64,000 nucleotides of DNA from Aliiroseovarius sp. Z3 (GCF_029105185.1 NZ_JAFMZK010000001.1:62001-126000); one strand, 5' to 3'; shown: positions 1 to 8,644, numbered from the stretch's first letter. Made by a program: numbers and translations. The notes: generated by a model from the letters alone, not told the origin.

Positions 1-86
1 AACCCGCCCTTTGACAGGAAGGCTTGAAACTCATCATCGGACGCATCGGTTTCCGGGCGAAGTTGCAGGATCAGAAAGGGGTTCAT
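1..86 (-). CDS. Partial gene, N-terminus of a glutamine amidotransferase-like protein
   Basis: A minus-strand reading frame starts with ATG at 86 and runs off the left edge, giving about 28 residues beginning MNPFLILQLRPETDASDDEF. This opening resembles the class I glutamine amidotransferase-like (GMP-synthase-type) proteins of Rhodobacterales. The catalytic Cys-His-Glu triad would lie outside the window, so the family call rests on the N-terminus alone and is tentative. The gene diverges from the octaheme cytochrome gene. The 183 bp between them must hold both promoters, but I could not identify convincing elements. Confidence 0.5.
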   Translation of the reverse strand, partial: MNPFLILQLRPETDASDDEFQAFLSKGG

Positions 87-269
87 GGGTGCCTCGTGTC
101 ACGTCGCCAGACGATGGCAAAGCGTGGGGCCGGGGTCAATCGCCGGGTGCCCTGGGTGTAGCCCCGTGCGGCATTTTGGCATTAGGTGGCCGCGGCCGAC
201 CCTGATACATATTAGAATAGCAGAATGTATTCCTCCGCCGCGCGAACCGGAGCAGAGGAGGGCAGAGCC

Positions 270-1928
270 ATGAATAGAGTTTTCGCAACGATCCTGTCGC
301 TTGGTTTGATCGCCGGTGGAGCAGGGTTCGCCATTGCCGAAAGCAATCCCGCGACGCCTGTGCCGCCGCCTGCACCCGCGCGGTCGATTTCCAGCGCCAC
401 AGCGGATCACACGAAGTTCGATATCCTGAAAAAGCCCTTCGCGTCTGGCCCAGAGGTCACAGAAGCCTGTGTCAGCTGCCACACCGAGGCGGATGACCAG
501 ATCATGCACTCGATCCATTTTGAATGGAAATACGCCAGCGATAGTGGGCAAATGCTGGGGAAATCACAGGTTATCAATGCGTTCTGCGGCAACGTGGCCG
601 GTAATGAACCGCGGTGCACGTCCTGTCATGCGGGCTATGGCTGGGACGATATGTCGAAGACGGCTGAACAGGCGGGCGCAGTGCCGGACTGTCTGGTGTG
701 CCATGATCGGTCGGGCCAATACACCAAGACGGCCACGGGCGCAGGACACCCGCCGCTTGCGCCGGTAAAGCCCGGCACCAAAACCATCACGGGGGCGGCG
801 GCCTGGCCGGTTGATCTGTCCAAGGCAGCGCAGTCGGTCGGGATGCCGGGGCGCGACAATTGCGGCAACTGCCATTTCTATGGTGGTGGCGGAGACAATG
901 TGAAACACGGCGACCTTAGCTCGGCGCTGTATGCTCCACCGAAAGAGGTGGACGTGCACATGTCGCCCGACGGTCTGAACTTCACCTGCTCGACCTGTCA
1001 CGTTGAGGACAAGCACAATTGGGCCGGGTCACGCTATGACACGGTCGCCAAGGACATGGTCGGGCGTGGCAAGCCGGGCGCCATACGCACGGCGGCGACC
1101 TGCGAAAGCTGCCATGACACCAACCCGCATCCCTTGAACATCAAGGGTGTGAAATTGAATGACCACACCGATAAGCTGGCCTGTCAAACCTGCCATATCC
1201 CTGAATTCGCGCGGGGCGGGGTGGCCACCAAGACCTATTGGGACTGGTCGACAGCGGGCCGCATGGGGGCGGATGGCAAGCCGATGCACGAGGCAAACTA
1301 TGTGCAATCCGATGGGAAAGAGCTGCACACCTATCTGTCCACCAAGGGCGATTTCAAATGGGGTGAAGATGTCGTTCCGCATTACGCGTGGTTCAATGGT
1401 CATGTGGAATATGCCACGGGGGAAGAGATAGATCCCACCGCGCCGGTCGAGGTGAACCGGGTCAACGGAACACCCGGTGGTGTGGACAGTCGGATCTGGC
1501 CTTTCAAACGGATGGAGGGGCGGCAAGCCTATGACACAGACAGCAATAAGCTGGCCTATTCGCATGTCTGGGGTCCGACCACGGACACGGCGTTCTGGAC
1601 CAATTTCGATTGGCCCAAAGCGATCGAGGCGGGGATGAAGGCGGCCGGGCAGCCGTATTCCGGCAACTTCGATTTTGTTGAGACCGAGATGTATTGGCCG
1701 ATCACCCATATGGTTGCACCGGCCAGTGACGCGCTGGATTGCGCGGCCTGTCATGCGCAGGACGGTCGTTTGGACGGAATGGCCGCAGTCTACATGCCCG
1801 GAACCAATCCACGGTCCCCCGCAGGCTTGTTGGGTCTGGCACTAGTGGTGCTGACCCTTTTGGGCGTCGGGTTGCATATTGCACTTCGTATAATTGGTGG
1901 TCGCAAAGGAGGCACGGATCATGGCTAG
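270..1928 (+). CDS. Octaheme c-type cytochrome, tetrathionate reductase (OTR) family
   Basis: The 552-residue protein has an N-terminal signal peptide (about residues 1-23) and eight CxxCH heme motifs starting at about residues 67, 116, 141, 198, 240, 278, 305 and 491. No CxxCK motif is present, which argues against octaheme nitrite reductase. The heme count, the long gap between hemes seven and eight, and the length fit the OTR family, whose Shewanella member reduces tetrathionate, nitrite and hydroxylamine in vitro. The C-terminus (about 516-541) is one hydrophobic helix, so the protein is probably anchored with its hemes in the periplasm. The ATG at 270 follows a GGAGG site at 257-261, better than the upstream in-frame ATG at 225. 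The stop overlaps the next gene by 8 bp, indicating coupling to a cytochrome b partner. The physiological substrate cannot be read from sequence. Confidence 0.88.
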   Translation: MNRVFATILSLGLIAGGAGFAIAESNPATPVPPPAPARSISSATADHTKFDILKKPFASGPEVTEACVSCHTEADDQIMHSIHFEWKYASDSGQMLGKSQVINAFCGNVAGNEPRCTSCHAGYGWDDMSKTAEQAGAVPDCLVCHDRSGQYTKTATGAGHPPLAPVKPGTKTITGAAAWPVDLSKAAQSVGMPGRDNCGNCHFYGGGGDNVKHGDLSSALYAPPKEVDVHMSPDGLNFTCSTCHVEDKHNWAGSRYDTVAKDMVGRGKPGAIRTAATCESCHDTNPHPLNIKGVKLNDHTDKLACQTCHIPEFARGGVATKTYWDWSTAGRMGADGKPMHEANYVQSDGKELHTYLSTKGDFKWGEDVVPHYAWFNGHVEYATGEEIDPTAPVEVNRVNGTPGGVDSRIWPFKRMEGRQAYDTDSNKLAYSHVWGPTTDTAFWTNFDWPKAIEAGMKAAGQPYSGNFDFVETEMYWPITHMVAPASDALDCAACHAQDGRLDGMAAVYMPGTNPRSPAGLLGLALVVLTLLGVGLHIALRIIGGRKGGTDHG

Positions 1929-2586
1929 ACGCGTTGTAAAAGTTTACCCCCGGTTCGAGCGTTTGTGGCACTGGACGCAGATGGTTATGATCATGGTCCT
2001 GATGTTTACCGGCTTTGGTCTAAACGGGTTGCATTCGCTCTTGCCCTTCGGCCCGGCGGTGATGCTGCATACGATTGCGGCGCTGGTCCTGCTGGCGATC
2101 TGGATATTTGCCACCTTCTGGTTGTTCACCACCGGCACGTGGCGGCAATTCGTGCCGCAGCTTGAAGGCCTGTTCAAGATGGCGCGCTTCTATGCCTATG
2201 GGGTTTTTCGCGGCGAAGAACCACCTTACCGCAAGGTATTCTGGCGCAAGCATAATCCGCTTCAGGCGCTGACCTATTTCGGGCTGAAAGTGGTGGTGTT
2301 CCCGGCGATCTGGGGATCAGGTCTTTTGTATCTGACGTATAATTTCTGGGCGGCGGACGAAGGGTCCACCTTCGCCCTTTACGTCGTCGCGAATATCCAT
2401 CTTCTGGCCGCCTATGTGATCGCCGCCTTCGTCATCACCCACGTCTATCTTCTGACCATCGGGCATGGGTTCCGGTCACATGTGCGCCCGATGGTGACGG
2501 GCTATGATTGTATTGACCTGACGCCCGAGCAGGAGGCTTACCTGGAAACCAACGAGCCGGGACGGCTGATGCCCAAGGAAGGATAG
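1921..2586 (+). CDS. Membrane cytochrome b (b561/DUF4405-like), quinol-oxidising partner of the octaheme cytochrome
   Basis: The 221-residue protein has four clear membrane helices (about 17-40, 47-70, 117-140 and 152-180). Histidines positioned as b-heme ligands occur in ERLWHW, in LHTIAAL and in the last helices (NIHLLAAY, FVITHVYL). This is the layout of thiosulfate-reductase-type and b561-type cytochromes that carry electrons between quinol and periplasmic cytochromes. An AAAGGAGG ribosome site lies at 1905-1912 and the start codon lies inside the end of the preceding gene. The two proteins probably form one quinol-to-octaheme electron-transfer module in the inner membrane. Electron flow toward the octaheme protein is inferred. 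Confidence 0.8.
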   Translation: MARRVVKVYPRFERLWHWTQMVMIMVLMFTGFGLNGLHSLLPFGPAVMLHTIAALVLLAIWIFATFWLFTTGTWRQFVPQLEGLFKMARFYAYGVFRGEEPPYRKVFWRKHNPLQALTYFGLKVVVFPAIWGSGLLYLTYNFWAADEGSTFALYVVANIHLLAAYVIAAFVITHVYLLTIGHGFRSHVRPMVTGYDCIDLTPEQEAYLETNEPGRLMPKEG

Positions 2587-2607
2587 TCGGTCAGCTCGGA
2601 ACACAAA

Positions 2608-2632
2608 AAAGGCCCTCGGATCGGGGGCCTTT
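2608..2632. terminator. Rho-independent terminator between convergent genes
   Basis: An 8-bp stem AAAGGCCC / GGGCCTTT has a short loop. The A-run on its left becomes a T-run when read on the minus strand, so it best serves the minus-strand murein hydrolase gene and may also stop the cytochrome operon. Confidence 0.75.
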
Positions 2633-2665
2633 CGCGTTGGTCGGGTTTGTCGGAGCGGGGCTGTG

Positions 2666-3247
2666 TTACCGGCCCCAGCTGCGTACCACGCCGCAATCCA
2701 TGTGAACGAAATTCGACCCGGAATATTTGCCGACGCCACCGCCGTTGCAGGCAACGGCTGCTTTGAACATCTGGTTGACCGAGCGGGATTTCAAACGAAG
2801 GTCAGCCGCCTGACCTTTCATATGAAGCGAATTCTTTGCCACGCCGCGCGACCGCGCGCGCAGCATCGCATTGGTCTTGGGCGAGCGATAGCCCGACAGC
2901 ATCATGTAAGGTTCGCGCACATCCAGCAGCCCGTGCGCGGCGGCCATGATGTCAACGGTGCGGGTGTCGATCTTGATCGACGTATCGGTGCGCCAGTCGC
3001 GCATGAAATGGTTGATCTCTTTCAAGGCATCTTTGATGTAGTTGCCTTCGATCCAGTAGATCATGTTGATGGTTTCGCCGGTGCGCCCGGAATACATGGC
3101 AAGCCGACGAACGTCGCCCCCGCCGCGCAGGAAACCTGCGGCATTTGCGTACATTGGCGCAGCGGTCACTGCTGTGGCGGCAAAGGCGCCCAGTAATCCA
3201 CGGCGTGTTATAATGGATTTCGATCCGACCGAATTGTCGATAGTCAT
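2666..3247 (-). CDS. DUF882/M15-type murein endopeptidase, MepK (YcbK)-like
   Basis: This 193-residue protein has a twin-arginine signal (TRRGLLGAF) followed by a DUF882 domain. The zinc-site signature of the M15 peptidase fold is visible as SLHMKGQAAD (S-x-H-x-x-G-x-A-x-D), with a later histidine in FVHMD. The Escherichia coli homologue MepK cleaves peptidoglycan crosslinks, including the 3-3 links made by L,D-transpeptidases. The divergent neighbour is an L,D-transpeptidase, so a synthase and a hydrolase of the same bond sit back to back. I chose the ATG at 3247, which puts the Tat motif near residue 14; a TTG at 3304 is possible. The ribosome site is weak for either. Confidence 0.82.
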   Translation of the reverse strand: MTIDNSVGSKSIITRRGLLGAFAATAVTAAPMYANAAGFLRGGGDVRRLAMYSGRTGETINMIYWIEGNYIKDALKEINHFMRDWRTDTSIKIDTRTVDIMAAAHGLLDVREPYMMLSGYRSPKTNAMLRARSRGVAKNSLHMKGQAADLRLKSRSVNQMFKAAVACNGGGVGKYSGSNFVHMDCGVVRSWGR

Positions 3248-3594
3248 GTTCCAGCGTGTCCCGTCGCTTGCCTGTGTCTGTGCCTGAGCTGGATCGTTGT
3301 CCAATCAGGTTAACAAGTGTTTTAGCCTCTTCCCCAGGCTTGCCGATCTTATGACACAACTCGAATCGTGGGCCAAGCAAAGAATCCCGCTGCTTAACGT
3401 GTTCAAGTGAAATCGGCAAAATTTTGCTGAAATCAGTGAAATAGTGGTAAACCGTGGCCGAAAGACGTCAACCCATGGGGTGGGGGACATGCCCGCCGTG
3501 AACACGCTTTTTTATCGCGTTTATGAATGGACTTGAGGTGATCAATCGTGGATTATCTGAATTTAAACACAGGTATATTACTATTGGGCGAATT
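3248..3594. other. Divergent intergenic region, 347 bp
   Basis: This gap separates the divergent MepK-like and L,D-transpeptidase genes. It is visibly richer in A+T than the coding DNA, especially 3400-3440 and 3500-3600, and should contain both promoters. A short inverted repeat (AGCCT / AGGCT) lies around 3314-3331. I see no convincing -35/-10 pair, RNA gene or reliable small coding frame. Confidence 0.5.
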
Positions 3595-5220
3595 ATGAAT
3601 ACGAACGCGCTGCCACGACGTCGTACCACACCCCGTACGGCCTTCATTTCGACGCTTCTGGGGTTCTTGTTTCTGACATTTCACACCGCGCCTTCGACCG
3701 CGCAAACCAAGGTGTCTGCCTTTGCGCAGGCGGTGGCGGAAGCGGCGGCGCGGGATGCGGAAGTTGCAGAGTTTTATCGTGGTAATGGCTATCAACCGAT
3801 CTGGACCGGATCGCAGGCACAGGACCGGTCGCGCCGTGCGGCCTTGTTGAAGGCGTTATCGGCGGCGGGCGATCACGGCTTGCCAAACTACAACACCGCA
3901 GAGCTGAAAGCCCGTTTGACCAATGTTGCCAGCCTGCGCGATCTGGGCCGGGCCGAGGTCGAGCTGTCCAAACTGTTCCTCAGCTATGCACAGGGTGTCA
4001 GCAGTGGTGTGCTGACGCCTTCAAAGGTTGACAGCGGTATTGTTCGCAAGGTGCCGCGCAAAAACGGCGCAGAACTGTTGGCCGAGCTGGTGCAGGCCGA
4101 TCCTGCGACCTACCTCAAGCGTTTGTCGCCGACATCGCCGGAATATGCCCGTTTGATGAAAGAAAAACTGCGTTTGGATCAGCAAATCGCGGCGGGAGGA
4201 TGGGGCGCCCCTGTTCCCACCAGCTCGTTGAAGCCGGGGCAGGCGGGATCGAACGTTGTCGCCCTTCGCAACCGGTTGATCCGCATGGGGTATCTAAGCC
4301 GTTCCGCCAGTCAATCCTATGACGCGACCATCCAGAAGGCCGTGCAGCAGTTTCAGCAGGATCACGGATTGACCGCCGATGGTGTTGCCGGACCCGGCAC
4401 GATGGATGAAATCAACACGGCACCGGAAAAACGTCTGGCGTCAATCATTGTCGCGCTTGAGCGGGAACGCTGGACCAATATCGAACGCGGCAAGCGTCAT
4501 ATATGGGTCAATCTTGCTGATTTCACCGCCAAGATCGTGGATGGCGGGCGTGTGACATTCTCTACCCGGTCGGTGATCGGCAAGAACCAGCACGATCAGC
4601 GCAGTCCCGAATTTTCGGACGTGATGGAATTCATGGTGATCAACCCGACCTGGAATGTCCCGCGTTCGATCGCGACGAAAGAATATCTGCCGATGCTCAA
4701 GCGTAACCCGAATGCGGTCAGCCATTTGAAGCTGATTGACAGCCGGGGGCGCGTGGTCAATCGCTCGGCCGTCAACTTCAATGCGTTCTCGGCCAAATCG
4801 TTCCCGTTTGCGATCAAGCAACCGCCCTCAAGCCGGAACGCGCTGGGTCTGGTGAAGTTCATGTTCCCGAACAAATACAACATCTATTTGCATGATACGC
4901 CATCAAAGAGCCTGTTCGGGCGCGAGGTGCGCGCGTTCAGCCATGGGTGCATCCGTCTGGGCGACCCGTTCGACTTTGCCTATGCCCTTTTGGCCAAGCA
5001 GACGGCCGACCCGAAGGGCACGTTCCACAAGGTCTTGAGCACAGGGCGCGAGACACGGGTCGAACTGGAAAACCCGGTTCCGGTGCATCTGGTGTACCGC
5101 ACCGCCGTGGCACCTGCGAAAGGTCGGATGAACTATCGCCGCGATGTTTACGGACGTGACGCCAAGATCTGGCAGGCTTTGCAAAATGCCGGGGTGGCGC
5201 TTGGACGCGTAGAGGGGTAA
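3595..5220 (+). CDS. L,D-transpeptidase with peptidoglycan-binding domain (YcbB/LdtD type)
   Basis: The 541-residue periplasmic enzyme starts with a signal peptide (about 10-37). An N-terminal scaffold region follows, then a PG_binding_1 domain around residues 215-270 (motifs LRNRLIRMGYL and FQQDHGLTADG) and a C-terminal YkuD catalytic domain. The active-site signature is SHGCIRLG with Cys452 as the nucleophile. Enzymes of this type form 3-3 crosslinks between diaminopimelate residues of adjacent stem peptides. The domain order matches E. coli LdtD. I chose the ATG at 3595, just before the signal sequence, over an upstream in-frame ATG at 3523. It heads a same-strand run with lpxD, an acyl carrier protein and a ketoacyl synthase, so envelope genes are grouped here. 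Confidence 0.9.
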   Translation: MNTNALPRRRTTPRTAFISTLLGFLFLTFHTAPSTAQTKVSAFAQAVAEAAARDAEVAEFYRGNGYQPIWTGSQAQDRSRRAALLKALSAAGDHGLPNYNTAELKARLTNVASLRDLGRAEVELSKLFLSYAQGVSSGVLTPSKVDSGIVRKVPRKNGAELLAELVQADPATYLKRLSPTSPEYARLMKEKLRLDQQIAAGGWGAPVPTSSLKPGQAGSNVVALRNRLIRMGYLSRSASQSYDATIQKAVQQFQQDHGLTADGVAGPGTMDEINTAPEKRLASIIVALERERWTNIERGKRHIWVNLADFTAKIVDGGRVTFSTRSVIGKNQHDQRSPEFSDVMEFMVINPTWNVPRSIATKEYLPMLKRNPNAVSHLKLIDSRGRVVNRSAVNFNAFSAKSFPFAIKQPPSSRNALGLVKFMFPNKYNIYLHDTPSKSLFGREVRAFSHGCIRLGDPFDFAYALLAKQTADPKGTFHKVLSTGRETRVELENPVPVHLVYRTAVAPAKGRMNYRRDVYGRDAKIWQALQNAGVALGRVEG

Positions 5221-5275
5221 ATCCTTGGGCAAAGATGGTGGGCTGGATTGTCCACCATCGACACAAGGAGGTCAG

Positions 5276-6382
5276 ATGCAGTTCACTCTTTCAGAAATCG
5301 CCGCGTCGCTGGGGGCCGAGGTTCTGGGCAACGGCGATATCGTTCTGGTCGGTGCCGCCGAACCTGTGGATGCGGGGCCAGACCAGCTCGCGCTGGCGAT
5401 GGACCCGAAATATGCAGATGGAATCGTCAAGGGAAAAGCGCGTGCGGCGTTGCTGTGGGACGGGGCCGACTGGCAGGCGCTGGGGCTGGATGGCGCGATC
5501 TGTCTGAACCGCGGGAAAGCGGCGATGCCGCTTCTGACACGGGCTCTGGACCCCGGCCTTGGCATTGCCGAAGGCATTCACCCAACCGCTGTCGTCGATG
5601 ACACCGCAAAAATTGGTCCCGGTGCCCGTATCGGTCCTCTGGCCGTGATCGGTGCGAACGTCACCATCGGCGCGCGGGCCACCATCGCGCCCCATACCTC
5701 GATCGGGTATGGCACGGTGATCGGTGACGATCTGGTGCTGCATCCCGGTGCCCGCATCGCGCATCTGTGCACCATCGGGGACCGCTATTTCGGTCAGTCC
5801 AATTCGGTCGTGGGCGGCGACGGGTTTTCCTATGTCACGCTGGACAAGGAAAGTGCCGTGGAAAGCCTGCGTGGTGGTATGGCCGACGGGGAGAAACCCG
5901 TCGCCGTTGTGGGCAGCCACCACTGGGCCAGGGTCCATTCGCTGGGCGGGGTTGAGATCGGAGACGATGTCGAACTGGGCGCGAGTTCCACCATCGACCG
6001 CGGCACGATCCGCGCCACCCGGATCGGGCGCGGCACCAAAATCGACTGCCAGGTGCAGGTCGGCCACAACGCGGATGTCGGCGAGGATGTGATGATGTGC
6101 GGTAATGTCGGCGTGTCCGGATCGGCCAAGATCGGCAACCGCGTCGTTTTGGGCGGCAAGGTCGGGGTCAGCGACAACATCTTCATTGGCGATGACGTGA
6201 TCGCGGGCGGTGGCACCAACATCTATACCAATGTGCCCGCAGGCCGGGCCGTGCTGGGCAGCCCCGCAGTGAAAATCGAAACCGAGATGGCCATTCGCCG
6301 CGAAATGCGCCGTCTGCCACGTTTGGCCGAGACGTTACGTGAGCTTCAAAAAACTGTTTCAAAACTCGTGGACAAGGACTAG
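5276..6382 (+). CDS. lpxD: UDP-3-O-(3-hydroxyacyl)glucosamine N-acyltransferase (LpxD family)
   Basis: The 368-residue protein has the LpxD layout: an N-terminal uridine-binding-type domain (about 1-100), then a left-handed beta-helix of hexapeptide repeats (about 105-340), then a C-terminal helical tail. LpxD transfers a 3-hydroxyacyl chain from acyl carrier protein to the lipid A precursor. The segment IDRGTI...KIDCQVQVGHN contains the family's conserved catalytic-histidine context. A strong AAGGAGG site at 5265-5271 sets the start. The usual lpxD neighbours (bamA, fabZ, lpxA, lpxB) are absent. A dedicated acyl carrier protein and a condensing enzyme follow instead, so this may be a second copy with a specialised role. 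Whether the genome has another lpxD cannot be seen here. Confidence 0.85.
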   Translation: MQFTLSEIAASLGAEVLGNGDIVLVGAAEPVDAGPDQLALAMDPKYADGIVKGKARAALLWDGADWQALGLDGAICLNRGKAAMPLLTRALDPGLGIAEGIHPTAVVDDTAKIGPGARIGPLAVIGANVTIGARATIAPHTSIGYGTVIGDDLVLHPGARIAHLCTIGDRYFGQSNSVVGGDGFSYVTLDKESAVESLRGGMADGEKPVAVVGSHHWARVHSLGGVEIGDDVELGASSTIDRGTIRATRIGRGTKIDCQVQVGHNADVGEDVMMCGNVGVSGSAKIGNRVVLGGKVGVSDNIFIGDDVIAGGGTNIYTNVPAGRAVLGSPAVKIETEMAIRREMRRLPRLAETLRELQKTVSKLVDKD

Positions 6383-6410
6383 ATATCCGCTGAACGCGAA
6401 AGGGACCGTC

Positions 6411-6680
6411 ATGTCTGACAGCATCAAAGACCGCGTAATCGCCATTCTGGCAGAACAAGCCATGTTGGAACCCGGTGACATCTCTCTGGATCAGTCACTG
6501 GAAGATCTTGGCATCGACAGTCTGGGTCTTGTTGAAAGCATCTTCGCCATCGAGGAAGCCTTCGATGTCTCGGTGCCGTTCAACGCCAACGCCCCGACTG
6601 AAAACCGGGATTTCGATATTTCCTCGGTCGACGCAATCATCCGTGCCGTGCAGGGGTTGGTTGCCACGCAGGCCGCCTGA
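6411..6680 (+). CDS. Acyl carrier protein (specialised paralogue)
   Basis: An 89-residue acidic protein with the phosphopantetheine attachment motif in LGIDSLGLVE, where the serine would carry the 4'-phosphopantetheine arm. Helical spacing and length fit an acyl carrier protein. It is not the housekeeping AcpP, which normally sits between fabG and fabF. Position between lpxD and a ketoacyl synthase, with 28 bp and 2 bp gaps, suggests it supplies a particular acyl chain to that LpxD or to another envelope acyltransferase. The ATG at 6411 follows an AAAGGGA site. Carrier function is clear; the substrate chain is inferred. Confidence 0.87.
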   Translation: MSDSIKDRVIAILAEQAMLEPGDISLDQSLEDLGIDSLGLVESIFAIEEAFDVSVPFNANAPTENRDFDISSVDAIIRAVQGLVATQAA

Positions 6681-6682
6681 AC

Positions 6683-7903
6683 ATGACACGTCACATGCGC
6701 CGGGTCGTCATCACCGGGCAGGGAACGATCAACGCCTTAGGGCGCAATGTGCCCGAAACGCTTCGGGCGATGCGCGAAGGGCGTTGCGGCATCGGCGATC
6801 TTGAGTTTCAGGACGTGGAACGCCTGTCGATCCGTATCGGTGCGCAGATCAAGGGGTACGAAGCCGAGGCGAGCTTCAACCGCCAGCAAATCGCGCTTTA
6901 TGACCGGTTTACCCAGTTCACCCTTCTGGCCGCGCGCGAAGCGATCGGGCAGTCCGGGCTGAGCTTTTCCGGCGAGCTTGCAACCCGATCCGGCGTGGTG
7001 TTGGGCACATCGGGCGGTGGGATGAATACGCTGGATGAGAATTACCGCACCGTTTACGAGGACGGCAAGAACCGGGTGCATCCCTTCGTCGTGCCCAAGC
7101 TGATGAACAACGCCGCCGCCAGCCATGTGTCGATGGAATGGAACCTGAAGGGGCCAAGTTTCACCGTGGCGACAGCCTGTGCCAGCTCGAACCACGCGAT
7201 GGGGCAGGCGATGCAGATGATCCGGGGCGGCATGGCCGACGTGATGATCACTGGCGGGTCTGAGGCGATGCTGTGTTTTGGCGGGATCAAGGCGTGGGAA
7301 GGCTTGCGGGTCATGTCGAGGGATGGCTGCCGCCCGTTCTCGGCCAATCGCAATGGCATGGTGCAGGGCGAAGGGGCGGCGGTGTTTGTTTTTGAAGAAT
7401 ACGAGCATGCGCGCGCGCGCGGGGCCGAGATTTTGGCGGAAGTCGTTGGGTTCTCGATGACATCTGACGCGGCCGATATTGTCATGCCGTCGAAACAAGG
7501 TGCATCGCGGGCGATTGTCGGGGCGATGCGCGACGCTGCTCTGAACCCCGAGGATGTCGCCTATGTCAACGCCCATGGCACCGGAACCACCGCCAACGAC
7601 AAGACCGAATGCGCCGCCGTGGCCGACGCGTTTGGGCATCACGCCGATGACCTGATGATTTCCTCGACCAAGTCGATGCACGGGCACCTGATCGGTGGCA
7701 CCGGCGCGGTCGAGCTTCTGGCGTGCATCATGGCCCTGCGTGAGGGTGTGATTGCACCGACCATCGGATACGAGGAACCTGACCCGGAATGTGCCCTGGA
7801 CGTCGTGCCCAACGTGGCGCGCGATGTGCGGGTGGACGCCGTGCTGTCTAACGCCTTCGCCTTTGGTGGATTGAATGCGGTTCTGGCCCTGCGCGCGGCC
7901 TGA
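6683..7903 (+). CDS. Beta-ketoacyl-[ACP] synthase, KAS I/II family
   Basis: The 406-residue thiolase-fold condensing enzyme extends acyl-ACP by two carbons. The catalytic triad is intact: Cys166 in TACASS, His298 in NAHGTGT, and His335 in GHLIGG, with the conserved Lys330 just before it. The C-terminal SNAFAFGGLNAVL motif is typical of FabB/FabF. It starts 2 bp after the carrier-protein gene and ends just before a strong hairpin, so it closes the ldt-lpxD-acp-kas run. As a FabF paralogue with its own carrier protein it resembles in concept the rhizobial acpXL gene cluster for very-long-chain lipid A acylation, though the gene order differs. Confidence 0.87.
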   Translation: MTRHMRRVVITGQGTINALGRNVPETLRAMREGRCGIGDLEFQDVERLSIRIGAQIKGYEAEASFNRQQIALYDRFTQFTLLAAREAIGQSGLSFSGELATRSGVVLGTSGGGMNTLDENYRTVYEDGKNRVHPFVVPKLMNNAAASHVSMEWNLKGPSFTVATACASSNHAMGQAMQMIRGGMADVMITGGSEAMLCFGGIKAWEGLRVMSRDGCRPFSANRNGMVQGEGAAVFVFEEYEHARARGAEILAEVVGFSMTSDAADIVMPSKQGASRAIVGAMRDAALNPEDVAYVNAHGTGTTANDKTECAAVADAFGHHADDLMISSTKSMHGHLIGGTGAVELLACIMALREGVIAPTIGYEEPDPECALDVVPNVARDVRVDAVLSNAFAFGGLNAVLALRAA

Positions 7904-7926
7904 TCCAAAGCTGTCCGGAAACGAAA

Positions 7927-7951
7927 AACGCCGCCCGGTCGGGGCGGCGTT
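7927..7951. terminator. Bidirectional terminator hairpin
   Basis: A perfect 10-bp stem AACGCCGCCC / GGGCGGCGTT has a 5-nt loop between the convergent ketoacyl-synthase and IalB-family genes. The A-run at 7924-7928 gives a U-tract on the minus strand; the plus-strand tract is weak. Confidence 0.8.
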
Positions 7952-7972
7952 CTGTGTTCTCGCTGGCCCGGC

Positions 7973-8644
7973 TTATTGCTGCGTGGGAACCGGAACGATC
8001 AACTCGTTATAGGAATCGGTGAAGCCTTTCAGCGACATGGTCAGGTTGACCTTCTGATCGGGGGCAAGCGCTGGAACGATGGTGACGGTGGCTGCCGCCC
8101 CGCGCTTGAACCCATCAACTTCAGCCTGCGTGAAACCGATATTCGCGACACAGCCGGGTTGCGCGCAGAACCGGAACGGATAGCGTTTGCCTTGACCGCC
8201 ATCGACCGCAACGGTCAGTTGCTGGGTCAACAGGGTTTCCAGCGGCACGACCACGGTCGCACCAGCAACTGCTTGGCCACCATCCGGCAGACGACCAAGC
8301 GAGATCTCGGCAACCGAGTTGCCTTTGTCGTCTTTCAGAAGTTGATACATCTGGCAAGGATCGTCACCCTGACCTTCGGGCAGCGTGATGCACTTGCGTT
8401 CCCAGTCACCAACCACCTTTTCGATATAGGTTTGGCCGGGTTGACGTTCACCGTCGACCGGCTCGCCCAGATCGACCTGCGGTTGGTCCGCAGTGGTTTC
8501 GGATGTGGTTTCTGGTGCGGCTTCTGTCGCCTCGGCAGCCGGGGCGTCTTCGGCGGGGGGCTCGGTGGTGTCCTGTGCAAATGCCGGGGTTGCCAGCGCC
8601 AAAAGGGCTGCCAGGGGCAGCGTTTTCATCAGCTCAGCCTTCAT
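7973..8644 (-). CDS. Invasion-associated locus B (IalB) family periplasmic protein
   Basis: A 223-residue exported protein with a signal peptide ending near ATPAFA-Q, then a low-complexity Pro/Glu/Ala/Thr-rich spacer (about 25-65). The IalB domain begins at GDWERKCITL, with conserved cysteines in CQMYQLL and RFCAQPGC. IalB proteins are abundant in alphaproteobacteria. The name comes from Bartonella invasion, but in free-living relatives the role is unknown. Two ATGs (8644 and 8629) are possible; the second has an AAGG 9 nt upstream. Transcription ends at the hairpin at 7927-7951. Confidence 0.8.
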   Translation of the reverse strand: MKAELMKTLPLAALLALATPAFAQDTTEPPAEDAPAAEATEAAPETTSETTADQPQVDLGEPVDGERQPGQTYIEKVVGDWERKCITLPEGQGDDPCQMYQLLKDDKGNSVAEISLGRLPDGGQAVAGATVVVPLETLLTQQLTVAVDGGQGKRYPFRFCAQPGCVANIGFTQAEVDGFKRGAAATVTIVPALAPDQKVNLTMSLKGFTDSYNELIVPVPTQQ

